A DNA stretch of 64,000 nucleotides from Lysinibacillus composti (GCF_016908465.1 NZ_JAFBDY010000007.1:124001-188000), one strand, 5' to 3'. Shown: positions 17,241 to 25,414, numbered from the stretch's first letter. The notes: generated by a model from the sequence alone, not told the origin. A program made the numbers and translations.

Positions 17241-17786
17241 TCAGTTTAACTCACCTATAAACCAATTTTCTCCTTCTGAATAGTAATCCTCTTCAGAGAT
17301 TATTTCTTTAAAACCTTTTATCTGTATATCAGAAGGGCAATTAAGTTCCCACTCTTGAATGAGATTTCTTGATTTATCTAGGGGTAGCCATTTTTGTTCT
17401 TCACTATCCCTTTCAAAAAATCCATCAAACCAACTATTATGAGGATATACTACAAGCTGTGAGTCGAATAAATTAGGAAGACTAACTAATGCGTAAATTC
17501 TATATTCAGCTTGTCCTTTTGACTTTATACTTTTTAAATAGCTAACTCGATCAATTAAGATTTGCATTATTTCTCGTCTGAATTTGTTTGGAAGTTTGCT
17601 TGAATATATGTACGATTGGGCAAATGGCAAATGTAGATGCCAATAACCTAATCCAGATTCACTAGGATTCGGCATGTGTTCGGTAATATCAGAAATATAA
17701 TTTATTAGTTCCTCTTTTCTCCTTTTTAGCCCTCTAACTTTCTTCTTATAATCATTTTTAAAGTTCCATCTATTCAATGAGATCAT
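17241..17786 (-). CDS. DUF3916-like protein, array gene
   Basis: A 181-residue soluble protein. The basic N-terminus (KKKVRGLKRRKEELINYI) is followed by the segment GYWHLHLPFAQSYI and later VVYPHNSWFDGFFER and WFIGELN, which I associate with DUF3916, a family of uncharacterised proteins seen beside toxin/immunity genes in Bacillales. The stop is about 20 bases from the stem of copy 4. A 16-bp inverted repeat lies just upstream and could serve as an operator or terminator. Function is unknown; immunity is a guess from the company it keeps. Confidence 0.7.
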   Translation of the reverse strand: MISLNRWNFKNDYKKKVRGLKRRKEELINYISDITEHMPNPSESGLGYWHLHLPFAQSYIYSSKLPNKFRREIMQILIDRVSYLKSIKSKGQAEYRIYALVSLPNLFDSQLVVYPHNSWFDGFFERDSEEQKWLPLDKSRNLIQEWELNCPSDIQIKGFKEIISEEDYYSEGENWFIGELN

Positions 17787-17806
17787 CCCTTTGTATTATT
17801 GTGCCA

Positions 17807-17849
17807 TTTTCCATTTAATCAACCTACCTTTTATTGATTAAATGGAAAA
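17807..17849. promoter_or_regulatory. Perfect 16-bp inverted repeat upstream of the DUF3916 gene
   Basis: TTTTCCATTTAATCAA (17807-17822) and TTGATTAAATGGAAAA (17834-17849) are exact reverse complements across an 11-base spacer, ending 21 bases before the start codon region of the DUF3916 gene. It could bind a dimeric regulator or form an RNA hairpin. Confidence 0.55.
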
Positions 17850-17902
17850 AGGACTGATTAGACAGTCCATTCTTACTCAATTTTTGCGCCCGATAAATGA
17901 AT
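17846..17902 (-). repeat. GGGCGC hairpin repeat, copy 5 (chimeric)
   Basis: Minus strand TTCATTTATCGGGCGCAA, then GAATGGACTGTCTAATCAG TCC followed by TTTTTCC. The proximal half is normal, but the distal GCGC arm has been replaced by an independent terminator hairpin GGACTG / CAGTCC. It lies 3' of 17912-18175. Confidence 0.65.
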
Positions 17903-17911
17903 AAGACCCGT

Positions 17912-18175
17912 TTACAATAAAAGCGAAAAACAAAATAAAGATAATAAGATTAATCCAATTGAGACAATAATCAATAATCCTTTCATTACCTTAAGCGGCA
18001 TTGCTCGTAATATTCGATTAATTATCTCGAATAAGATTATTTGTTCAGAAGAAGCAGTAGGATCATTAACATACTCTTTTTTATTATGTGTTTCCAAATT
18101 TAAATGTTTGAATGTCCAAATAAATAAAGTAATTCCACATAACAAAATCATTGTTGCAGCAAAAATAATATACAT
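17912..18175 (-). CDS. Small two-helix membrane protein, array gene
   Basis: An 87-residue protein with helices at about 2-22 (YIIFAATMILLCGITLFIW) and 64-86, and a polar 40-residue loop between them (NKKEYVNDPTASSEQ). It is unlike its neighbours in sequence. It is a one-gene unit with copy 5 about 20 bases past its stop. No family recognised and no function proposed. Confidence 0.6.
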   Translation of the reverse strand: MYIIFAATMILLCGITLFIWTFKHLNLETHNKKEYVNDPTASSEQIILFEIINRILRAMPLKVMKGLLIIVSIGLILLSLFCFSLLL

Positions 18176-18229
18176 TTTAAAATTCTTCTCCTTGGCTTCT
18201 TATGACAGAAACACATTATAGCCAGATAC

Positions 18230-18297
18230 CTAAAGAAAGAACGAATTTCTACTCTGGAAATGCGCCCATTTGCGGAAGATCGTTAATCAACTAAAGT
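18230..18297 (-). repeat. GGGCGC hairpin repeat, copy 6 (long form)
   Basis: Minus strand CTTTAGTTGATTAACGATC, TTCCGCAAATGGGCGC, ATTTCCAGAGTAGAAATTCG, TTCTTTCTTTAGG. This is one of five copies carrying the extra upstream CTTTAGTTGA-AACGATC arm. Confidence 0.83.
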
Positions 18298-18321
18298 CTC
18301 CGTTAATGAAAGTATTAAGAT

Positions 18322-18735
18322 TTATTTAGATAAATGTTTGTACTCCAATATTTCAATATTGAACCCATGATTACATTTCTGCTTATTAATTTTGTCACTA
18401 TCACAAGAGGGGGATATTCTAACCTTAACCAAATCTTCTTTAACATTAACATTTAGCTTTTTTGGAGGAATCTCAATTCTTACAGTAACATCATAGGAAT
18501 GATTGTCATTGTAACTAATACCAATAATCCTTTTCAATTGCCAGTCAAAAAAATTATCTCCACCGTACTCTTTGATTACTCTTTTATCAATAGTTGGGAA
18601 TATGATGTCCAAGATAATGTCCTCTGTTGTAACATACATCTCTTCTGCCTCTGAATTAGTTTCTGATTTAACAATTTGCGTAGGAATAAAAACTATAAAT
18701 ACAAATCCTAGTAAGGCCAAGTATTTCTTAACCAT
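18322..18735 (-). CDS. Secreted DUF3888-type protein, array gene
   Basis: A 137-residue exported protein. The signal peptide is MVKKYLALLGFVFIVFIPTQ with likely cleavage after about residue 25. The mature part contains DIILDIIFPTIDKRVIKEYG and YDVTVRIEIPP, typical of DUF3888, a Bacillales family of small secreted proteins without known role. Two late cysteines (SPSCDSDKINKQKC) may pair. Copy 6 follows 55 bases after its stop. It is probably free in the wall space, since there is no lipobox. Confidence 0.7.
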   Translation of the reverse strand: MVKKYLALLGFVFIVFIPTQIVKSETNSEAEEMYVTTEDIILDIIFPTIDKRVIKEYGGDNFFDWQLKRIIGISYNDNHSYDVTVRIEIPPKKLNVNVKEDLVKVRISPSCDSDKINKQKCNHGFNIEILEYKHLSK

Positions 18736-18806
18736 CGAGATTCACCTCAGAATTATGTTTAATTCTTATTCTTTGCTTATTGTTATTTTTTATTAAACTA
18801 ACTTTG

Positions 18807-18860
18807 TCCTTTAATGAAAACAGATGTATTTTTCAAGAGAAACGTGCCCGTTTGTAGATT
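18807..18860 (-). repeat. GGGCGC hairpin repeat, copy 7
   Basis: Minus strand CTAATCTACAAACGGGCACG, TTTCTCTTGAAAAATACATC, then TTTTCATTAAAGGACAAA. The first arm has GGGCACG in place of GGGCGCG, so the stem is weak. It lies 3' of 18932-19462. Confidence 0.7.
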
Positions 18861-18931
18861 AGTGGAAAGGAGAGAGATGAAGTGTTGACTCCCAACTATT
18901 TTACTAATGCCCACTATAATTAAATTACAAC

Positions 18932-19462
18932 TTATTTATTTTGTAATTCACTATAGTTAATTTCTTTCACAATCTCTTTAGAACCATCATCTTTAACTAT
19001 CATAACTTCTACATCGTTCGTTTGACTAATTGCATACCAAAACCTTTTACCCTCATCAACATTAATGATTTTTGCAGGTTCATCGCCAGCAAATACCTCA
19101 GTAATTGAACGATCACTAATTGCACCAGAATAGATAAACGGTGGTTGATTCATTGATTTCCATTTTACTTGGGAATTCCATTCAGAACCTCTTGTTCGCA
19201 TCCATTGCCATTGATTATCAACTTTCTCAAGATAAGCTATAAATACTTTTTCTCCAAGTTCATCATGTTCTTTGAAAACTGCGATTGCATCATTTTCGTG
19301 AACTATATTAAATTCCTTGTGAACAAGCTCATAAGAATACTCCTCTTCCCCAAAATGCATTTCCTCCATCTTTTTATGAAAGAAGGACTCAAATGTTTGT
19401 TGTTGTGAACAACCAGCAAATAAAAATATTGAAAATACGGCTATTGCTATCTTTCTACCCAT
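18932..19462 (-). CDS. Lipoprotein of unknown function, array gene
   Basis: A 176-residue protein with a lipoprotein signal (MGRKIAIAVFSIFLFAGCSQ, Cys18). The mature portion is acidic and mixed alpha/beta, with WQWMRTRGSEWNSQVKWKSM in the middle. I do not recognise a family, though the pattern resembles small YxeA-like or DUF4825-like surface proteins. Copy 7 lies 3'. It should be anchored outside the membrane; no partner gene is visible. Confidence 0.65.
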   Translation of the reverse strand: MGRKIAIAVFSIFLFAGCSQQQTFESFFHKKMEEMHFGEEEYSYELVHKEFNIVHENDAIAVFKEHDELGEKVFIAYLEKVDNQWQWMRTRGSEWNSQVKWKSMNQPPFIYSGAISDRSITEVFAGDEPAKIINVDEGKRFWYAISQTNDVEVMIVKDDGSKEIVKEINYSELQNK

Positions 19463-19585
19463 TCTATCCCCCTATATATTTGGAAAAATTCCTATTCATA
19501 ACCTACTCTTCCTTTCAAGTAAATTGCTTATAACTCTCTTTAAATTTTAACATAAATATCCAATTCCCTTTAGAGATTACTCTAA

Positions 19586-19648
19586 ATTTGGTCCCTGAAA
19601 TGGAAATAGACGCATTCCTTATTAGTGAAAGCGCCCTTTTATTGAATA
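19586..19648 (-). repeat. GGGCGC hairpin repeat, copy 8
   Basis: Minus strand ATTCAATAAAAGGGCGCTTT, CACTAATAAGGAATGCGTC, TATTTCCATTTCAGGGACCA. It lies 3' of 19679-20089. Confidence 0.83.
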
Positions 19649-19678
19649 CCATTATGCCAGTGCATTAACAATTAGCCA

Positions 19679-20089
19679 TCATAAATCATCTTTATAATTA
19701 AAATAGGTGGTTGGGTCATTTATATCGATAATTTTATCACCGTTTGTTTCATTACTTATAACGATTGTATTATTATCTTGCCATTCAATAATTAAATCTT
19801 CTGCTCGATACAACCAATAAATCGTTTCATCATCAAATTCTTTATTTTCATCAGTAATAGAAGTGACAGAAACTCTATTCTGAAAGGCTACCGTTGCGCC
19901 CCCTTCGTTTATAATATAAGAATTAGCTTGATATTGACCATTAGGCGAAATAAATGATTCTTCTAACTCCCCTTTACCATTTAGCTCTTTCAGGTCAACA
20001 CTTATATATGAATTCAATATCAGAAACAGAGAAACTATTATAACTATTGGTGATAATATTGTTATTATTATAACTTTTCGCTTATTCAT
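19679..20089 (-). CDS. DUF5412-like membrane-anchored protein, array gene
   Basis: A 136-residue protein with one N-terminal transmembrane segment (VIIITILSPIVIIVSLFLIL) and an extracytoplasmic domain. The motifs SPNGQYQANSYIINEGGAT and YWLYRAEDLIIEWQDNNTI are those of the DUF5412 family of anchored Bacillales proteins. Copy 8 follows 47 bases past the stop. Upstream the IS200 element and then the intron separate it from the next array genes. Function unknown. Confidence 0.7.
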   Translation of the reverse strand: MNKRKVIIITILSPIVIIVSLFLILNSYISVDLKELNGKGELEESFISPNGQYQANSYIINEGGATVAFQNRVSVTSITDENKEFDDETIYWLYRAEDLIIEWQDNNTIVISNETNGDKIIDINDPTTYFNYKDDL

Positions 20090-20183
20090 TTCTTTATATC
20101 TCCTTAATAAATTAACTTACAATAAAAACTGTTCTAAAGAGTACAGGTTCCATTTTAACCATATTTAACCAATAGCAAGTAAA

Positions 20184-20910
20184 ATCAAAACCACCAGTCG
20201 AACTGGTGGTTTGCTCTACGCGTGAAACGCTGGGTTACTGGCTCATGTCTAAAGACATTCTGAAAGGTCCGCCAACCGCACTCCGTTTCCTCACTGACCG
20301 CTAAAGCGGTTTAATTTATTTTCTCTTTTTCTTTATTTCTTCTCCTGTGAATGGGTCGATGAATTCTTTCATTGTCATCTGATCCTCCAGGATATCTTCT
20401 TGTAATTGGTTTTTGATATATTCTTGGATTACTTTCCGATTTCGACCTACTGTATCTACATAGTAACCTCTACACCAAAATTTTCTGTTTCCATACCGAT
20501 ATTTTAAATTGGCATGTCGATCAAAAATCATCAAACTACTTTTTCCTTTTAAATACCCTACAAATGCCGAAACACTTAACTTCGGTGGAATACTTACAAG
20601 CATATGTATATGATCCGGACATGCTGTTGCTTCTATAATTTCTACTCCTTTTCTTTCACATAGTTGACGCAATATTCTCCCTATATCTACTTTGATTTGA
20701 GCATAAATAATCTGTCTTCTGTATTTTGGCGCGAAAACAATGTGATACTTACAATTCCATGTTGTATGTGCTAAACTTTTATTATCCAATTTTGGAGCTC
20801 CTTTCGTACGAAGTCGGTTGACCAGACCTGACTTTATTGTACGACTGGAGTTTTTTTTATGTCCATAGCTAAAAGCTTTCCGGAACCCCCTGCATAGCAG
20901 GGGGTTTTCA
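20184..20910 (-). mobile_element. IS200-type insertion sequence
   Basis: The element is bounded by two perfect 10-bp subterminal hairpins: AACCACCAGT / ACTGGTGGTT at 20189-20211 and AACCCCCTGC / GCAGGGGGTT at 20884-20906. It encodes only a TnpA. IS200/IS605 elements have no inverted termini and cut near such hairpins, so exact ends are estimates. The left-hand hairpin may also stop transcription. It abuts the T-rich side of split repeat copy 9. Confidence 0.8.
20316..20789 (-). CDS. tnpA: IS200/IS605-family transposase TnpA (Y1 HUH)
   Basis: A 157-residue Y1 transposase. The metal-binding HUH motif is His60-Ile-His62 in CPDHIHMLVSIPP, and the catalytic tyrosine is Tyr124 in VIQEYIKNQ. The KYHIVFAPKYRR start and GNRKFWCRGYYVDTVG are family hallmarks. 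Such enzymes move single-stranded DNA between hairpin ends. The frame is complete and the C-terminus slightly longer than average (ends FTGEEIKKKRK). There is no tnpB, so this is the IS200 subgroup. Confidence 0.93.
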   Translation of the reverse strand: MDNKSLAHTTWNCKYHIVFAPKYRRQIIYAQIKVDIGRILRQLCERKGVEIIEATACPDHIHMLVSIPPKLSVSAFVGYLKGKSSLMIFDRHANLKYRYGNRKFWCRGYYVDTVGRNRKVIQEYIKNQLQEDILEDQMTMKEFIDPFTGEEIKKKRK

Positions 20911-20911
20911 A

Positions 20912-20945
20912 ACCATACAATAAAAGCGCCAATTCCTCAAGAATG
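20912..20945 (-). repeat. GGGCGC hairpin repeat, copy 9, distal half
   Basis: Minus strand CATTCTTGAGGAATTGGCGC then TTTTATTGTATGG. It is the distal arm of a copy nearly identical to copy 4. Its proximal half lies at 23595-23630 on the far side of the group II intron. Confidence 0.85.
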
Positions 20946-20993
20946 GTTGGCAATAGGTAAGCATTTGAAGTTATCTCCAGCTTTTCCCCTGCT

Positions 20994-21033
20994 CCACACG
21001 GAACGTGATAGTTTCCCATCATTCCGCGTTCCA
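20994..21033 (-). ncRNA. Group II intron catalytic domain V
   Basis: Minus strand GGAACGCGGAATGATGGGAA then ACTATCACGTTCCG forms the 34-nt hairpin with a GAAA tetraloop and a bulge, as in domain V. It lies about 50 bases before the predicted 3' splice site, with domain VI between. Confidence 0.75.
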
Positions 21034-21086
21034 TCTAGCGATGGTTTTGTTAATTATAAGTTTCAAGTTCCTCTTAGTGATTTGGG

Positions 21087-22883
21087 TTATTTGATTAGTT
21101 CCAATTCACATTTCTTCCGATATTTATTAATATTTTCAAGAATCGGTTGTGTGATACCCAAACTCTTCATGAGTGTGTTTATCTTAGTTGTATCAGTCAT
21201 ATGGATTAATTTATGAACATCTTTATGGAGGATGCGTAGGTTATTGAACTTGTCGTTTCCACCTAGATACAAAGGAATATAGTGATGACAGTGCACATCT
21301 TGTGCTTGAAGGAATGTACCTGTAATTTCACAGTTTCCTTTATTCATACTGTATCGACTAATCAGGTTATCCATATATTCGACACTGCGTGTCAGAATCG
21401 TCGATTCCATCAGTAAGGCTATTTCTTGCTTGATATTTTTATGTAGATTTTTATAAATCTGAGCTCTACCTTCTACCGAGAATGGTGTTAGACTTTGAGT
21501 AAAGCAGATAGTATTCTTCGTCTGAACATTAGCTAGTGGATAGAGATAAATATTAGCAATTTTAAATGTTTTACATCCCAAGCTGTAAAATTTCTTATAA
21601 GATGGGGGTGGATTCGTTGGATGTGCATACTTCCCGATTGACCTAAGACGATTGTACATCATTGCACTGATTTCATAGGCAAGACGTGAGAACGCTAAGT
21701 TGACGTGTGTCGCTCTATTAAAGTAATTATGTAACCCTAAAACAAAGCTATTGAAACGCATAACGTTTTGAATGGTTGGTGAAGAACGAAGTTCTTTTAC
21801 TCGTTTTTTCGCTTCAGCTTTTATTTTCTGTATCTTTTCGGCACGAACAAAAGTGTGAGCTACTCGCTTTTTACCTTTTCTATTTGCTCGAATAGTGAAA
21901 CCAAGAAAGGCTGATTCATTTTTACGTAGGTTAATAATCTTCGATTTTTCTGGTGAAATATCGAGTTTTAGCCGTTCTTTAAGAAATAGCTTTACAGCAT
22001 GAAACCACCTTTCGGCCGTTTTAGCATCTCGACAGAGAATTTTAAAGTCATCAGCATAACGAACTAGATATCCTTCCTTTAGTTGGGTACGCTTTTTAGC
22101 AAGTAGTTGACCTTCTCTTGTCTTGAAGGGTTTATGTAGAGGGAACAACTCCCATTGCTTTGCTACCCAATGATCTAATTCATTTAATACAATGTTTGAT
22201 AGTAGTGGTGAGAGCAGCCCACCTTGTGGAGAGCCTTTTGAGGGTACACCTTCTCCATCAATCTCTGATTTTAGCATTTTGGCTATACAGGCGAGGACTT
22301 GCCTGTCTCTAATACCTAAATTCCAAAGTTGTTTAATCAGTAAGGTGTGATTAATATTGTCAAAAAAGCCCTTAATATCAATGTCTACAACGTAGTGGAG
22401 TTGTGACTGATTGACTAGGTATTGGATTCTCGCCATTGCATGATGAGTAGACCTTAACGGTCTAAATCCATAACTATGATTGAAGAAATGGGCTTCTGCT
22501 ATAGGTTCTAATACTTGTTTGAAACACTGTTGAATAATTCTATCGAGGATACATGGAATGCCGAGTGGTCTCATTTTGCCATTATCTTTTTCTATTAGCT
22601 TCCGTCTTACTTTCTTCGGGCGATAATTCTTGAGCTGTTTTCGTATTTCTTCTATTAAATCGTTCTCAGTATATTTCTCAATATCTAAAATGGTCTTTCC
22701 ATCTGTACCTGGGGTCTTGGAGCCTTTATTTGACTTGATTATACGATACGCCAATAAGATATTATTCCTCGACGTGATGATGCCGTATAAATGGTGGAAT
22801 GTTTCCTTATTTTTAGCTCGCTTATGTAAGTCTGTATAGGTTTCGGTCATACCATAATAATCCCAGTATCGTAGAGCTTGCAC
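21087..22883 (-). CDS. ltrA: Group II intron maturase / reverse transcriptase with HNH domain
   Basis: A 598-residue intron-encoded protein. The reverse transcriptase runs from about residue 60 to 330, with GIPCILDRIIQQ, GFRPLRSTHHAM, DIDIKGFFDNI, SPQGGLLSPLLSN and the active site YADD at 276-279. A maturase X domain follows (about 370-460). The C-terminus carries an HNH endonuclease: CEITGTFLQAQDVHCHHYIP, GGNDKFNNLRILH and CH-type ligands about 530-575. It splices and mobilises its own intron. The frame looks intact. It starts at a GTG (22883) or at ATG 22850 (MTETYTDL). Confidence 0.93.
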   Translation of the reverse strand: MQALRYWDYYGMTETYTDLHKRAKNKETFHHLYGIITSRNNILLAYRIIKSNKGSKTPGTDGKTILDIEKYTENDLIEEIRKQLKNYRPKKVRRKLIEKDNGKMRPLGIPCILDRIIQQCFKQVLEPIAEAHFFNHSYGFRPLRSTHHAMARIQYLVNQSQLHYVVDIDIKGFFDNINHTLLIKQLWNLGIRDRQVLACIAKMLKSEIDGEGVPSKGSPQGGLLSPLLSNIVLNELDHWVAKQWELFPLHKPFKTREGQLLAKKRTQLKEGYLVRYADDFKILCRDAKTAERWFHAVKLFLKERLKLDISPEKSKIINLRKNESAFLGFTIRANRKGKKRVAHTFVRAEKIQKIKAEAKKRVKELRSSPTIQNVMRFNSFVLGLHNYFNRATHVNLAFSRLAYEISAMMYNRLRSIGKYAHPTNPPPSYKKFYSLGCKTFKIANIYLYPLANVQTKNTICFTQSLTPFSVEGRAQIYKNLHKNIKQEIALLMESTILTRSVEYMDNLISRYSMNKGNCEITGTFLQAQDVHCHHYIPLYLGGNDKFNNLRILHKDVHKLIHMTDTTKINTLMKSLGITQPILENINKYRKKCELELIK

Positions 22884-23594
22884 TGTGGCATCATTCCTTC
22901 ATGAGGTGATGTTCCCACATTCTTACCCGACCGGTGCAATACACATTTGAAAAATAATTATTAACTACCACTAGACTTGGGGCTGTTCCTCCACCTTCAT
23001 TACAAAGGCTTCATCAGTCGTACCCCTACCCTCACAAGGATGAATGCATTTCGATTAAAATTCTTATGGCAACCGTTTCAGGTGACAGCCTTTATTACAA
23101 CGTTCCTTGCTTTCCAAGTACCTTACAACGTAGCTATCCATTCTTAACGTAGGTGCTTCCTATAAGCCTGTGAACTAGATACCGCCATTGTCCGGTATAG
23201 TGTATTTCAGAGGGCGCATTTTTACTCCACACCATTCACCCCATCGTAAGATGGTACATGCGTTTCCGCATGCTCAATCTATAGACCCTTACCTTCGGAA
23301 GTTTGTCAGTTATTTTATGATAGAACTATTCTCACCATATTAAGTTTTTCAGCCGTGCGGCATATCCGTTGGCATACCTTCTCTAAAGGAGTGGCTACAG
23401 CCTTCGTTCTGCCGAATCCACCTGTGCTTCACACCCTATCACCTGTCAGTCATAACGCATGCAGGAGTATTGACGGGATAGTTTCAGAAAACATGGTTTC
23501 TTCATTCCTATCCTTCGTTATAAAGTTAAGATTTTGCCGAGCAAACTCTCCTGTATTTCACGTAGTGAAACGCTTATAACAGAACTTGTCGCGC

Positions 23595-23630
23595 GCGCCC
23601 GATTGCGGAAGAACGTTTATCTACTAAAAC
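23595..23630 (-). repeat. GGGCGC hairpin repeat, copy 9, proximal half
   Basis: Minus strand GTTTTAGTAGATAAACGTTC then TTCCGCAATCGGGCGC, a long-form proximal arm that ends exactly at the intron 5' junction. It lies 3' of 23673-24341. Confidence 0.85.
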
Positions 23631-23672
23631 CCCAATAGTTAAAAGACAAAAGAACCTTTTTTAAATTCGCAT

Positions 23673-24341
23673 TCAGTTCGTTTTTAAATTAATAAAAGTA
23701 AAATTCGATTCCGGATTACGAGTAAGTTTACGATATAGCCTCACTTCTTCGTTTGAAAGCCATTTAAGTTCACCTAGGAACATATCAAATAAAAAAACAT
23801 TAGGCTTTTCTTCTGTGACTAACTTTTTTGCTACAATTTCATTTCTTTTATTTATTACAATAAGATTTACCGTACCTTTATACAAGGTTAATTCACACTC
23901 AACCATTGCCTTATATTTTCTGTTTGGGCATGATTTTGGTTTTTTCCAAACGTATTTACACTCATAATTTAGGTTCTTTATTTTCTCATATGTTTCAATG
24001 AAAGGAGCTTCATCCCAATTAAATTCTTTACATACCCAAAGAACACCTATCTGTAAAAGTTCTAAGAGTTCAATTTTTTTATTTATATCATTTAGCCCGA
24101 AAAATTCCTCAACATCATAGGGAATATTAATCTCTAAAAAACCGTCAATATGTTCTGTAATATTTATATCCTTAAAACTCAAACCGCAATTCAAGATAAT
24201 TTTTTTTGTATTTTCCGTTTTAAAATTCGGAAAATTATTTTCATATAAAGTTGTAATACAATTTGTTTCAAAGGTAAAGTCCTTAAATTTTTTTCCATAC
24301 TCACCCCTATTTTCAAACATTTGAAATTCCTTAAGTATCAT
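23673..24341 (-). CDS. Unrecognised soluble protein, array gene
   Basis: A 222-residue cytosolic protein without signal peptide or membrane segments. Visible features are an aromatic-rich middle (IGVLWVCKEFNWDEAPFIE), a Cys/Lys patch (CKYVWKKPKSCPNRKYKA) and a final LSNEEVRLYRKLTRNPES. I do not recognise a family. It starts 64 bases after the DUF2019 gene with no repeat between them, so these two form a two-gene unit closed by split copy 9. The size and context would suit an immunity-type protein, but nothing proves it. Confidence 0.65.
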   Translation of the reverse strand: MILKEFQMFENRGEYGKKFKDFTFETNCITTLYENNFPNFKTENTKKIILNCGLSFKDINITEHIDGFLEINIPYDVEEFFGLNDINKKIELLELLQIGVLWVCKEFNWDEAPFIETYEKIKNLNYECKYVWKKPKSCPNRKYKAMVECELTLYKGTVNLIVINKRNEIVAKKLVTEEKPNVFLFDMFLGELKWLSNEEVRLYRKLTRNPESNFTFINLKTN

Positions 24342-24405
24342 GACTTCCTCCTATTTATTTGGATCTTTATCTTTTATACAATACTTTAATTACACTACAT
24401 CACAA

Positions 24406-24801
24406 TCAAACCAAATCTTTTAAATTGCCGTTATCCCACTCACTTATTAACATTTCAACTGAAAATCCAAAAAGTTGAGGTTTACTTCCCAATTGCTTTA
24501 ATACCTCTTTTGCTTTTTCTTCTTTTACGGAAAGTAAATGTGTGGCAGAACTATATTTAACATAATCATTTGAATGATCGAGTAATTTTTCTAATTCAAC
24601 AATTCCTTCACTTCCAAGACCTTTTAATGTTTTGAAATTCTTAAAATTCTTATCATATAAGCGATTTGTCTTTCTTGAATTTTCTACAACTTCAAATGCA
24701 GAAAAACCGTATTCAATTGCTGAATTTATACATTTTTCTACCAGGTTATTAATATCCACAAGATGCACTCCATCGAACTTAATTTTTTTATTCTTTAACA
24801 T
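24406..24801 (-). CDS. DUF2019 (HEAT-like) protein, array gene
   Basis: A 131-residue helical protein. The segment NKNFKNFKTLKGLGSEGIVE, then LLDHSNDYVKYSSATHLLSV and KEVLKQLGSKPQ, gives the paired-helix pattern of DUF2019, a HEAT-like repeat family found in small stand-alone proteins near toxin loci. It ends KDLV. It is the upstream member of a two-gene unit and has no repeat of its own at the 3' side. A protein-binding role is likely from the fold; the partner is unknown. Confidence 0.7.
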   Translation of the reverse strand: MLKNKKIKFDGVHLVDINNLVEKCINSAIEYGFSAFEVVENSRKTNRLYDKNFKNFKTLKGLGSEGIVELEKLLDHSNDYVKYSSATHLLSVKEEKAKEVLKQLGSKPQLFGFSVEMLISEWDNGNLKDLV

Positions 24802-24906
24802 TCACTAATGTTATTAAACGTTCCTGCTCCTATAGTTTAAGTTCAATAATTCAAAAACACCATACTAGCATTATGTATTAATTATTCTTGATATTCTTCC
24901 TCCATT

Positions 24907-24972
24907 AAATGGTCCAAACAAAAAGAAAAGCACAATTCTTAAGACAGAATTGCGCCCTTTAATTGAACAACG
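24907..24972 (-). repeat. GGGCGC hairpin repeat, copy 10
   Basis: Minus strand GTTCAATTAAAGGGCGCAAT, TCTGTCTTAAGAATTGTGC, TTTTCTTTTTG, TTTGGACCATTT. A strong stem GCGCAATTC / GAATTGTGC with T-tract. It lies 3' of 25007-25414. Confidence 0.87.
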
Positions 24973-25006
24973 AAAAGTTTCAATCGTTTAGTAAAAGAAG
25001 AAACCT

Positions 25007-25414
25007 TTATTTTTCAAATCTTACTAACATTTTTTCCGGTATTTCGATTTGGTCAATATTAAAGTTATTCATCTGAACGACTAACTCACCATCTCGATTG
25101 TCAGCTTCTTCACCCACCCAACAACTATATAATTCAAAAAAGTCCCCTTTTTCAAGGTAACTGTCCATAATTTCACATAATCTTATTAGCTTCTTTTTCG
25201 ATTCAGCACAAATTTCTGGTGTCGTATATTCAGAAATCTTAATGCCCCAATGACTAGATACTTCATAAACATACGGAGTAGTAAATTGATAATTCTTTAC
25301 ATTTTTAAAGTTATGCACATCTGCAAAACAATCACCAATTATAATTATATCGTCTGAATTTTCATCACTCAGCGCTATTTCAATATTACAGCCAATATAG
25401 CTAGCTAAACTCAT
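25007..25414 (-). CDS. Unrecognised acidic protein, array gene
   Basis: A 135-residue soluble, strongly acidic protein (SDENSDDIIIIGDCFADVH near the N-terminus; YSCWVGEEADNRDGE near the C-terminus). Small size, low pI and lack of a signal are typical of immunity proteins of polymorphic toxins, but I recognise no family. One-gene unit with copy 10 about 50 bases past its stop. Confidence 0.62.
   Translation of the reverse strand: MSLASYIGCNIEIALSDENSDDIIIIGDCFADVHNFKNVKNYQFTTPYVYEVSSHWGIKISEYTTPEICAESKKKLIRLCEIMDSYLEKGDFFELYSCWVGEEADNRDGELVVQMNNFNIDQIEIPEKMLVRFEK

Larger units (their letters stand above)
20946..23594 (-). mobile_element. Group II intron inserted in a hairpin repeat
   Basis: About 2.65 kb between the two halves of repeat copy 9. 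Joining the flanks regenerates CGGGCGC-CATTCTTGAGG exactly as in copy 4, which sets the ends to within two bases because of a local GCGC ambiguity. The intron RNA would begin GCGCGACAAG (close to the GUGYG consensus) and end CTATTGCCAAC, an acceptable AY end. The RNA has a domain V with GAAA tetraloop, a 1.8 kb reverse-transcriptase ORF, and about 700 bases of domain I-IV structure 5' of the ORF. Confidence 0.85.

Noticed and set aside
23205-23230. A plus-oriented repeat copy (AGAGGGCGCATTTTTAC) inside the intron
   Set aside because: Only the GGGCGC hexamer matches; there is no box, second arm or T-tract, and it lies in the structured intron RNA.
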